From Microbacterium soli (lineage in GTDB: Bacteria; Actinomycetota; Actinomycetes; Actinomycetales; Microbacteriaceae), in the NCBI RefSeq assembly GCF_039539005.1, contig NZ_BAABCP010000001.1, positions 1,984,001-2,048,000 on the forward strand: a DNA stretch of 64,000 nt, in the 5' to 3' direction. Below the pieces are notes generated by a model. That model was given only the letters and a program-made list of their open reading frames with translations. It made no database searches and was not told the origin of the DNA. How positions within the stretch are numbered: the stretch's first letter is position 1; every line of letters begins with the position of its first letter. A program made the position numbers and the translations under genes. This document shows, one piece after another, positions 8,210 through 15,735 of this stretch.

Positions 8210-9183
8210 ACGTCGGAGCGCGGAGCCTCACCCTCGATCTGACCGATCACGGCCCTGATGGCCTCTTCCCCCATGCGACGCAGCGGGACGGACACCGAGG
8301 ACAGGGGTATGGGCAGCGCGGCCCCTGCTTCGGTGTCGTTGTATCCGACCAGGGCGAGGTCGTCGGGGACCCGCCTCCCGAGGTCACGTGCCGCCGACAT
8401 CACTCCGAGCGCGACGAAGTCATTCGCAGCGAAGATCGCCGTCGGCGGCTCGTCGAGCTGGAGCAGTCGTCGGCCGAGCTCGATTCCGCTCCCGATCCCC
8501 AGACCCGACCACTGGATCAGCTGTGGATCGAGACTGATCGTGGCTTCACGGAAGGCGCGGGTGAACCCGTCGCGTCTCAGCTCCGCGCTCGAAGCCCCTG
8601 CCACACCGGAGAGCAGGGCGACGCGCCGGTGGCCGCGTTCGATGAGGTGCGAAGCGGCGAGGTACGCACCGAGCTCATCGTCGGCTCGGATGCAGGGGTC
8701 GTCCCGGTGCACGCGGTTGAGGAGCATATAGGGGATGCCCTGATCCCTCAGCTCATCCAGGGCCGGGTCCTCGAGGTGCGCACTGGCGATGACGAGCCCG
8801 TCGACGCGCCTTCTCACGAGCGCTCTGATCGCCTGACTGCTGCGACCGGGGTCGTCCCCGGTGCTTACCGTGATCGACTGGTAGCCGGAGTCGAATGCGG
8901 TTCGCGTCGCCGCCTCGAACACCTCTCCCATCGTGAAGTCCTCGAAATGCGGCAAGACGAGGCCGATCGTCTGGGTCCGCTGCGTTCGCAGACTCTGCGC
9001 CCATGGGTTGGCCTCATAGCCGAGCTCATCTGCGATGCTCTTGATCTTCGCGACCGTCTCCGCCGTGACCCGACGCGTGGGGGTGGTCGACAGCGCCCGC
9101 GAGACCGTCGAGGGATGCACGCCTGCGAGAGCCGCGATGTCGTAGATGGTCACCCGATCGCGGCTTCGTGACTGGTCGGCCAT
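8158..9183 (-). CDS. LacI-family transcriptional regulator, probable repressor of the cluster
   Basis: 341 aa. The N-terminal LacI HTH (VTIYDIAALAGVHPSTVSRAL, residues 11-31, shortened) and hinge helix (ANPWAQSLRT) are followed by a periplasmic-binding-protein-like effector domain (IGLVLPHF; DGLVIASAHLEDPAL; AIFAANDFVALGVM; DLALVGYNDTEAGA). It is transcribed away from the hyu operon; the space between holds a 33-bp palindrome with two CAATCGATTG cores, and the same core lies before the lyase/TRAP operon. The simplest reading is that this protein represses both operons and is relieved by a pathway compound. A -10-like TAGACT (complement of 9205-9210) and a GAGAGGAG ribosome site precede the start. 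Confidence 0.92.
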   Translation of the reverse strand: MADQSRSRDRVTIYDIAALAGVHPSTVSRALSTTPTRRVTAETVAKIKSIADELGYEANPWAQSLRTQRTQTIGLVLPHFEDFTMGEVFEAATRTAFDSGYQSITVSTGDDPGRSSQAIRALVRRRVDGLVIASAHLEDPALDELRDQGIPYMLLNRVHRDDPCIRADDELGAYLAASHLIERGHRRVALLSGVAGASSAELRRDGFTRAFREATISLDPQLIQWSGLGIGSGIELGRRLLQLDEPPTAIFAANDFVALGVMSAARDLGRRVPDDLALVGYNDTEAGAALPIPLSSVSVPLRRMGEEAIRAVIGQIEGEAPRSDVYEPRLVVRASSDSWRA

Positions 9184-9239
9184 GGGGCTGCTCCTCTCCA
9201 GCGCAGTCTATGGTGCCGGGACGGTCACCACCACAAGGG

Positions 9240-9268
9240 TTGCCGAGACCGGGAACCAACTGTATTGT
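9240..9268 (+). promoter_or_regulatory. Predicted promoter of the hyu operon
   Basis: TTGCCG at 9240-9245, a 17-base spacer, and TATTGT at 9263-9268. The expected start near 9275 falls inside the LacI-type palindrome, as in the lyase/TRAP operon. Confidence 0.55.
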
Positions 9269-9269
9269 A

Positions 9270-9302
9270 TGTGCAATCGATTGGTGACCAATCGATTGCA
9301 CA
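9270..9302. promoter_or_regulatory. 33-bp perfect palindrome with two LacI-type operator cores
   Basis: Two 16-base arms (9270-9285 and 9287-9302) are exact reverse complements around a single G at 9286. Each arm contains CAATCGATTG (9274-9283 and 9289-9298), itself a palindrome. The two sites are 15 bp apart centre to centre, about one and a half helical turns, so two repressor dimers would lie on opposite faces. It overlaps the predicted hyu start and lies between the divergent lacI-type and hyuA genes. Confidence 0.75.
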
Positions 9303-9315
9303 TAGGAGGAAACCA

Positions 9316-11409
9316 GTGAGCTACATCGTTGGGGTTGACATCGGCGGAACCTTCACCGACGTGTGTGCGGTCGATGTCGAGTCGGGAGAGGTCTTCGCCT
9401 CCAAAGCACGATCCACACCGTGGGACCTCATCGAGGGTCTCATCGAGGCGCTGACTCTGACAGCGGGCGATGCAGGCCTGTCGATCGAGGAACTGCTCGC
9501 GCAGACCGAGAAGTTCGCACACGGAACGACGCAGACGTCGAACGTCATGCTGACCTGGGTCGGTGCGAAGACCGGATTGATCACGACCAGAGGTTTCGCC
9601 GACGAGCTGCTCATCATGCGCGCTCGCGGTCGTGTGGCCGGGCTCGGGCTGTCCGACAGGCGGCACCTGCGGACCACGCAGAAGCCCACGCAGATCGTGC
9701 CGCGGGACCTCATCGTCGAGGTATCCGAACGCATCGACTACCGCGGGCGCGCGATCGTCGAGCTCACTCGGGAGGAGGCCGAGCACGCGGTGCGTCGGCT
9801 TCTCGATCAGGGTGTCGAATCGATCGCCGTGTCACTGCTCTGGGCCCATGAGAACCCTCAGCACGAGCTTCTCATCGCCGACGTCGCGCGTGAACTCGCC
9901 CCTGACGTCCACGTCAGCCTCGGACACCGCCTCTCGAACAGCATCGGAGAGTACGAGCGGACGTCCACAGCGGTGGTGAACGCCTTCGTGGCCCCGACCC
10001 TGGAGGACTATCTCGCACGGCTCAGCCAGCGTGTACGCGATCACGATCTCGACGTCCCCGTTCTCGTGCAGCAGGCCAGCGGCGGCGTCGCGAGCATCGA
10101 GCAGACCGTGCCGATCCGAACGATCGAGAGCGGGCCGGCGGCGGGAATGGTTGCGGTGAGGTCCCTCATGGAATCGACCGGCCACCATAACGTGATCGCA
10201 ACAGACGTCGGCGGGACGACGTTCAAGGTCGGGCTCCTCGTCGACGACCAGTGGTCCGTGGCCAACGAGACGATCATCAATCAATACAGTCTGTCGATGC
10301 CGATGATCGACATCGTGTCGATCGGTGCCGGTGGTGGCAGCATCGCGTGGGTCGACGACACCCGACTGCGGATCGGCCCGCTCAGCGCGGGGGGAGACCC
10401 CGGGCCCGCGTGCTACGGCTGGGGCGGCACGCTGCCCACCGTGACCGATGCGGATGCCGTTCTCGGCTTCCTGAACCCCCAGCGCTTCCTCGGTGGACGG
10501 CTGGAACTGCGTCGGGAGCTTGCGGAGGAGGCGATCAGGGAGCACATCGCCGAACCGCTGTTCGGTGGCGATGTCGTGCTCGCGGCAGCCGGAATCCGGA
10601 AGATCATCGACTCTCAGATGGGGGATCTCGTCCGGAAGGCGACGATCGAACGCGGACACGACCCGCGCGACTTCATGATGGTGTCCTACGGCGGTGCGGG
10701 GCCCCTGCATGCATCGGGATACTCCCGCGGGATCGGGGTCCGGGGTGTGCTGGTGCCTCGTGCGGCGACGGGATACTCGGCCTACGGAGCGGCTTCCAGC
10801 CACCTGCGTCACTCCGTCCAGAGGTCGGTGAGCGGAAACCTGCTCGAGGACGATTCCGAGCTACGCCGACGGTACGGGAGTCTCGAGGACGAGGCCACGG
10901 CTTTCGTCCTCGACCAGCGGATCCGTGTGGAAGCGGTTCGGGTGACCAGATGGGCGGAGATGCGGTACGCGCAGCAGCTCCACGCGGTCAGGGTGGAGAT
11001 TCCCGCGGCATCCGCGCGCGTCGGCAGGGACCTGACGGAGGCGTTCGCCGAGCGCTACGTCTCCCTGTACGGTGCGGCCGCGGTGCTCGATGGGGCGACG
11101 CCGGTGCTGCTGCGGATCGGGGTCGATGTCGTGGGAGAGATCGCGGAACCCGCAATGCAGGAGATGCCCGATGACGGACCGTCCGCCGAGGCCGCGCTGG
11201 AGGGCACACGGGACGTGTTCTGGCCGGAGCTGATGGCCTGGCATCCGACTCCCATCTACGACGGAGTCAAACTTCGCAGGGGGAACAGGATCCCGGGCTG
11301 CGCAGTGATCGAGCAGCCCGGCACGACCATCGCCGTTCCCCCGGGAGCGGAATGCGTGATCGACCGATTCGGGAACTGCGTCATCGAGTTCCTGACCGAG
11401 GAGGGATAG
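9316..11409 (+). CDS. Hydantoinase/oxoprolinase (HyuA) family protein, ATP-binding subunit
   Basis: 697 aa, the usual length for the N-methylhydantoinase A, 5-oxoprolinase and acetone/acetophenone carboxylase ATP subunits. The sugar-kinase/Hsp70-like phosphate-binding motif is at the N-terminus (VGVDIGGTFTDV), a second ATPase segment is DVGGTTFKVG, and IDIVSIGAGGGSIAWVD and GPACYGWGG are family signatures. The family uses ATP to activate amide or carbonyl groups. GTG 9316 is chosen because AGGAGG (9304-9309) lies 6 bases upstream. It partners the next gene (3-base gap). The tail on that partner favours a carboxylase-like role over hydantoin cleavage, but this is inference. Confidence 0.9.
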   Translation: MSYIVGVDIGGTFTDVCAVDVESGEVFASKARSTPWDLIEGLIEALTLTAGDAGLSIEELLAQTEKFAHGTTQTSNVMLTWVGAKTGLITTRGFADELLIMRARGRVAGLGLSDRRHLRTTQKPTQIVPRDLIVEVSERIDYRGRAIVELTREEAEHAVRRLLDQGVESIAVSLLWAHENPQHELLIADVARELAPDVHVSLGHRLSNSIGEYERTSTAVVNAFVAPTLEDYLARLSQRVRDHDLDVPVLVQQASGGVASIEQTVPIRTIESGPAAGMVAVRSLMESTGHHNVIATDVGGTTFKVGLLVDDQWSVANETIINQYSLSMPMIDIVSIGAGGGSIAWVDDTRLRIGPLSAGGDPGPACYGWGGTLPTVTDADAVLGFLNPQRFLGGRLELRRELAEEAIREHIAEPLFGGDVVLAAAGIRKIIDSQMGDLVRKATIERGHDPRDFMMVSYGGAGPLHASGYSRGIGVRGVLVPRAATGYSAYGAASSHLRHSVQRSVSGNLLEDDSELRRRYGSLEDEATAFVLDQRIRVEAVRVTRWAEMRYAQQLHAVRVEIPAASARVGRDLTEAFAERYVSLYGAAAVLDGATPVLLRIGVDVVGEIAEPAMQEMPDDGPSAEAALEGTRDVFWPELMAWHPTPIYDGVKLRRGNRIPGCAVIEQPGTTIAVPPGAECVIDRFGNCVIEFLTEEG

Positions 11410-11412
11410 GAA

Positions 11413-13623
11413 ATGATCGTGGATCCGGTGACCTTCGAGGTCGTCTGGCACCGTCTACTCGACACCACCGAGGAGATGGGCATCAAGTACATGCGCACGT
11501 CGGGGTCCCCCGTGCTGGTGGGGGCATATGACGCGAGCACGGGCATCTGCCTTCCTGATGGGCAGCTCGTGGCGATGGGACCCTACATCACCACCCAGGC
11601 GCATGTGCTCGCATTGATCGTACAGGCCACGTTGCAGAAGAGATCTCATCGGCGAGGCATTCGCAAGGGCGACATGTTCATCTGCAACGATCCGTATCTC
11701 GGGGCCACCCATCAGCCCGATGTCGCGACCGTCGCACCGTTCCACCATGGCGACCGGCTGCATGCCTGGGTGGGGTCGTCCGGGCACTGGCTCGACATCG
11801 GAGGCAGCGAACCCGGCGGATTCAACATGAACGCCACGAGCGTGTTCGACGAGGGCCTCCGGCTTCCGCCGACACTTCTCGTCGAGGACGGCGTCCTCCG
11901 CGACGACATCGCCGACCTGATCATGAGCCAGGTGCGGGAGCCGTTGGTGGAGCTGGACCTGCGGGGTCAGGTCACCTCGAATCAGGCGGGTCTGCTTCGT
12001 CTTGCCGAACTCTACGACGCCTACGGCGCAGACACCGTCGACGCCGTTATGCGCGAGGGGCTGGATCACGTGGAACGACGCTTCCGGCAACGGCTGCGGA
12101 CTCTGCCGGACGGCGTGTGGAGAGAGGTGCAGTACCTCGATCATGACGGACATCAGCGCAACCTCCGCAGGATCGTGTGCACGGTGACCAAGAGCGGTGA
12201 ACAGCTGACGATCGACTTCGACGGCAGCGATCCGCAGGTCGCCGGATTCGCCAACTCCGCGTATGGGGGGTTGAGAGCCTCCACGCTCAGTGCCGTGTGC
12301 ATCATGCTCGGCTACGACCTGACCTGGAATGACGGGATGGCGCGCTGCGTGACGATCAATGCGCCGCGTCGGACGATCGTCACGGCCGAGTACCCCATGC
12401 CCGTATCGATGGCGACGATCTCCGCCATCGTCGTGAACCTCAACCTGGTGTTCAGCGCGCTGTCCAAGATGCTCCTGTCCAGCCCGGCGCATCATGAGGA
12501 GGCGATGGCCACCTGGTGCGGCACCTCACTCGGCGTCTCCATCCTCGGGCAGAATGCGGACGGGCAAATGACCGTAGCTCCCGAGGGCAGTCACTTCGCG
12601 GCCGGCGGCGGTGCGCGGACATACGCAGACGGCGTCGACACCGGCGGGATCATCATCAACACCACGGCGAACATCCCCTCGATCGAGCAGACGGAGGCCG
12701 ACTACCCGCTGATGTACATGTTCCGCGAGCAGCTCACGGACTCGGGCGGTCCGGGGAAGTTCCGCGGTGGTATGTCCGGTGGTGTCGCGCTCGTGCCCTA
12801 CGATCACTCCGGTCCGGTGCAGACGACGTTCGCCGGGGTGGGGGCCGACACGCCCAACGGATTCGGGCTCGGAGGCGGTCTTCCCGGTGCGGCTGTCCGC
12901 TTCGTCCGTTACAGGAACGCGGGCCTGCCGGCGGCGCTGGAAGCCGCTCAGGGGCTGCCGGGGACGGAAGCGGAGATACTCGGTGACCGCGAGATGACCA
13001 TGATCAACCGGTCTCTCGCTCCCTTCGAGGATGACACCGTCGAATATCACAACTGGCAAGGTGGCGGTGGATTCGGCGACCCGATCGAACGGGCGACGTC
13101 TGCAGTCGAGGACGATGTGCGACGACGAGCCGTCTCGCGAGCCGTCGCGCATGACGTCTACGGCGTCGTCGTCGACGAGAGCGGGCACGTCGATGAGGAC
13201 GCGACGGCCCGACGACGCGACGACATCCGTCGCCGTCGTCTGGCCGATGGTGTGCCGGCGGAACGGCCTTCCGATCTGCCGCTCCCGACAGCGGCGGAGG
13301 GGACGGTGACAGGCACGACATCATACGGAGACATCGTCAGGTTCGACTTCGACGAGGACACTGCCACGTGCATGGCGTGCGGACATCGTCTCTCCGCGGC
13401 GCGGGAGGACTTCCGCGCCGGATGCCTGGTCGAGACGGTGAGTGTGGCGGCCGCCGGACCGAATCGGGGGCAGGACTACGGAGCGGATGCCGTCAGGCTG
13501 CAGACCTACTGCTGTCCCGGGTGCGCCCGGCAGCTGGAGGTCTCCGTGGTGGCGCGTTCCGGACCGCAGCCCGGGTTCGTGCTGTCTGCACCGGGGCAGG
13601 GGACGAGGACCGCCGGTGATTGA
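11413..13623 (+). CDS. Hydantoinase B (HyuB) family protein with C-terminal acetone-carboxylase-gamma-like zinc ribbon
   Basis: 736 aa. Residues 1 to about 560 match the HyuB/oxoprolinase beta fold: VDPVTFEVVWHRL at the start, FICNDPYLGATHQPD, GHWLDIGGSEPGG, DSGGPGKFRGGMSGG and the glycine-rich end NWQGGGGFGDPIERA. Most HyuB subunits end near there. About 170 further residues include two CxxC pairs, C653-C656 (CMACG) and C701-C704 (CPGC), in a layout resembling the small zinc-binding gamma subunit of acetone carboxylase. The A/B pair plus this tail suggests an ATP-dependent carboxylase or amidase acting on a ketone, lactam or hydantoin. It overlaps the next gene by 8 bases. Confidence 0.88.
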   Translation: MIVDPVTFEVVWHRLLDTTEEMGIKYMRTSGSPVLVGAYDASTGICLPDGQLVAMGPYITTQAHVLALIVQATLQKRSHRRGIRKGDMFICNDPYLGATHQPDVATVAPFHHGDRLHAWVGSSGHWLDIGGSEPGGFNMNATSVFDEGLRLPPTLLVEDGVLRDDIADLIMSQVREPLVELDLRGQVTSNQAGLLRLAELYDAYGADTVDAVMREGLDHVERRFRQRLRTLPDGVWREVQYLDHDGHQRNLRRIVCTVTKSGEQLTIDFDGSDPQVAGFANSAYGGLRASTLSAVCIMLGYDLTWNDGMARCVTINAPRRTIVTAEYPMPVSMATISAIVVNLNLVFSALSKMLLSSPAHHEEAMATWCGTSLGVSILGQNADGQMTVAPEGSHFAAGGGARTYADGVDTGGIIINTTANIPSIEQTEADYPLMYMFREQLTDSGGPGKFRGGMSGGVALVPYDHSGPVQTTFAGVGADTPNGFGLGGGLPGAAVRFVRYRNAGLPAALEAAQGLPGTEAEILGDREMTMINRSLAPFEDDTVEYHNWQGGGGFGDPIERATSAVEDDVRRRAVSRAVAHDVYGVVVDESGHVDEDATARRRDDIRRRRLADGVPAERPSDLPLPTAAEGTVTGTTSYGDIVRFDFDEDTATCMACGHRLSAAREDFRAGCLVETVSVAAAGPNRGQDYGADAVRLQTYCCPGCARQLEVSVVARSGPQPGFVLSAPGQGTRTAGD

Positions 13624-14224
13624 ACGGTGGGATCAGGTGCCGTCGTCCGCTGCGTCGGACTGTCAGGCGCGCTTCGGGGCGATGCGCGCGGAGATCCGGA
13701 ATCTGACGGGCTTCTCCGTGACCGGTCCTGCGCACACCATCCGGATACAGCCGGGGGACAGCCTGTCGCTGCACCGTGAGCTGGAGCACGTCGGGGCGGG
13801 GTCCGTTCTGATCATCGACGCGGGAGGGGTGGAGTCGCGCGCCGTGTGGGGTGAGCTGCTCACTGAGGCGGCGATCGCGCAGGGAATCGCCGGAGTGGTG
13901 ATCGATGGGGCGGTGCGCGACATCGCACGGATTCAGGAGCGGGGCTTCCCACTGTTCGCGCGGGCCGTCACGCCGTCGGGGCCGGTGAAGAGCGGGGGTG
14001 GCAACGCCCGCGTTCCCATCAGCTGCGGCGGAGTGACGGTTGCGCAGGGGGATCGCGTGGTCGGTGACCGGGACGGTGTCACGGTCGTGCCCGCAGCGCA
14101 GGAGTCCCAGGTGTTCGAATGCGTTAAGCGCGTCGTCGAACAGGAGCGGCAGTGGGCCGAGGCGATCCGGCAGGGTCGCCGGACAACGGACCTTCTGGGT
14201 CTCGATGATGGAAGGAGTAAATGA
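13616..14224 (+). CDS. RraA-like/HMG aldolase family protein
   Basis: 202 aa of the RraA-like fold that includes class II 4-hydroxy-4-methyl-2-oxoglutarate aldolases and oxaloacetate decarboxylases. The metal/substrate signature is present: a glycine-containing WGELLTEAAIAQG and VVIDGAVRDIARI, with the catalytic R-D pair of the aldolase subgroup. These enzymes release pyruvate from a substituted 2-oxo diacid. The frame is open far upstream, but GTG 13616 is chosen because it gives the normal length and overlaps the HyuB stop. Its stop overlaps the next start, so it belongs to the hyu operon. It is distinct from the ribonuclease-regulator RraA encoded nearby at 15183-15647. Confidence 0.85.
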   Translation: MIERWDQVPSSAASDCQARFGAMRAEIRNLTGFSVTGPAHTIRIQPGDSLSLHRELEHVGAGSVLIIDAGGVESRAVWGELLTEAAIAQGIAGVVIDGAVRDIARIQERGFPLFARAVTPSGPVKSGGGNARVPISCGGVTVAQGDRVVGDRDGVTVVPAAQESQVFECVKRVVEQERQWAEAIRQGRRTTDLLGLDDGRSK

Positions 14225-15084
14225 TGCATCTGGCGCTGGTGCGTGTCGATGACGGCGAGCAGTTCGCTGTGCGCGAGGACGGAGAGGCTGGGTGGTGCCT
14301 GCTCCGGTCACTCGGCGCGGAGCCGCGGGATCTGCCGGAGGCGGTCCGAGCCGCCGCGGAGGTATCGGCGACGGCGCTGGCTTCGGCGCCGCGCGAGCGG
14401 TCGGTGACGCTGGGAGCGGTGGCGCGAAGTGCGCGGAAGATCCTCGCAGTCGGTCTGAACTACCGTTCGCATGTCGAGGAGACCGGGATGGTGAGACCCG
14501 ATGCTCCCATCATCTTCGTGAAGTACTCCAGCTCCGTGATCGGCCCCACCGATGCCATCCGCGTCGATCCTTCGATCACCACTCAGGTGGATTACGAAGC
14601 CGAACTCGCGGTCGTCATCGGCAGGAGCGCCCGACGGGTGAGCGAGGCGGACGCGCTGGCGCACGTCTTCGGGTACGCCGTCGCGAACGACGTGTCCGCG
14701 CGAGACCTCCAGGCGGCCGACTCTCAGATCTCCCGGTCCAAGAGTCTGGACACCTTCGGGCCGATCGGTCCGTGGATCACGACCGCGGATGCGGTGCCGG
14801 ACCCGCAGTCGCTCACGATCCGCTCCTTCGTCGACGACGAGCCGCGTCAGGACTCCACGACTTCGCTCATGCTGTACTCGGTGGCGGAGTTGATCTCGTA
14901 CCTCAGCCGGACGACGACCCTGGAGCCCGGTGACGTGATTCTGACGGGAACGCCGAAGGGTGTCGGGCTCGGATTCACCCCACCACGGTTCCTCTCGCCG
15001 GGTTCGACGGTTCGCTGCGAGGTGTCCTCGTTGGGGGAGATCTCGAACCCGGTGCTGCTGGACCCCTCGGACGAACTGTCCTGA
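14224..15084 (+). CDS. Fumarylacetoacetate hydrolase family protein
   Basis: 286 aa. An N-terminal flanking domain is followed by the FAH catalytic domain (about residue 75 on): KILAVGLNYRSHVEE, IIFVKYSSSVIGP, the acidic metal ligands in DYEAELAVVIG and ANDVSARDLQ, and DVILTGTPKGVG. The family hydrolyses or decarboxylates beta-diketo acids (fumarylpyruvate, acylpyruvates, oxaloacetate) using Mg or Mn. ATG 14224 lies 6 bases after AAGGAG; ATG 14221 is the alternative. It is last in the hyu operon, where it could cleave a diketo acid made upstream. Substrate not determinable. Confidence 0.9.
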   Translation: MHLALVRVDDGEQFAVREDGEAGWCLLRSLGAEPRDLPEAVRAAAEVSATALASAPRERSVTLGAVARSARKILAVGLNYRSHVEETGMVRPDAPIIFVKYSSSVIGPTDAIRVDPSITTQVDYEAELAVVIGRSARRVSEADALAHVFGYAVANDVSARDLQAADSQISRSKSLDTFGPIGPWITTADAVPDPQSLTIRSFVDDEPRQDSTTSLMLYSVAELISYLSRTTTLEPGDVILTGTPKGVGLGFTPPRFLSPGSTVRCEVSSLGEISNPVLLDPSDELS

Positions 15085-15182
15085 TCTGACGAACGCGGCA
15101 AGGAGACCGACGGCACCGAACAGTGCGGGCCCTGCCGGTCGGATAACGGAAATCCGGGTTCTGCTCCGGTGCACTGACGGGC

Positions 15183-15647
15183 TCAGCGTTCGACGAGCAC
15201 GCCGTCCTCGTCGGCGTGCAGGCGCGCGCCGGGGCGGAAGGAGACACCGCCGAATTCCACGACGACGTCGATCTCACCCGTGCCCTCCTTCGCGCTCTTG
15301 CGCGGATTGGTGCCGAGCGCCTTGACGCCCAGGGGCATCCTGGCCAGAGCGACGCTGTCGCGCACGCATCCGTGGATCACGACGCCGGCCCAGCCGGCGT
15401 CCACGGCGCTCTGCGCGATCATGTCGCCCATCAGAGCGGTCTGGAGGGATCCCGATCCGTCGACGACGAGCACCGCGCCGTCGCCCGGTGTCTGCAGGAT
15501 CCGCTTGACGAGGGCGTTGTCCTGGAAGCATCGCACGGTGCGGATCGGGCCCTCGAACCGCGGAACACCGCCGAAGGAGCGCAGTTGCAGCGGGAGGGAC
15601 TGCAGGGCCTCGCCGTGCAGGTCGTAGAGGTCGGCGGTGGACATCAT
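15183..15647 (-). CDS. rraA: Ribonuclease E activity regulator RraA
   Basis: 154 aa, close in length and sequence to E. coli RraA (FGGVPRFEGPIRTVRCFQDN; VLVVDGSGSLQTALMGD; GVVIHGCVRD; the C-terminal FGGVSFRPGARLHADEDGV). In E. coli RraA binds RNase E and lowers its activity; many actinobacterial homologues may instead be 2-oxo acid aldolases, since the R-D pair is kept. The start is ATG 15647 or the adjacent ATG 15644, with GGAGACCCC upstream. It lies downstream of aceA on the same strand, separated by a strong inverted repeat, and is convergent with the FAH gene. Confidence 0.85.
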   Translation of the reverse strand: MMSTADLYDLHGEALQSLPLQLRSFGGVPRFEGPIRTVRCFQDNALVKRILQTPGDGAVLVVDGSGSLQTALMGDMIAQSAVDAGWAGVVIHGCVRDSVALARMPLGVKALGTNPRKSAKEGTGEIDVVVEFGGVSFRPGARLHADEDGVLVER

Positions 15648-15672
15648 GGGGTCTCCTTCGGAGAGCGGGGTG

Positions 15673-15720
15673 CTTCGACGGGCTCAGCGGCCCACTGCTG
15701 GGCCCCTGAGCCCGTCGAAG
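15673..15720. repeat. Inverted repeat with 15-bp arms between aceA and rraA
   Basis: CTTCGACGGGCTCAG (15673-15687) is the exact reverse complement of 15706-15720. The loop contains a second stem, GGCCCA/TGGGCC. It could stop or protect transcripts from aceA, or be a dispersed REP-like element. A half copy (CTGAGCCCGTCGA) occurs near 31746-31758 after nusG. Confidence 0.7.
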
Positions 15721-15735
15721 GGATCGAGGAGTCGA

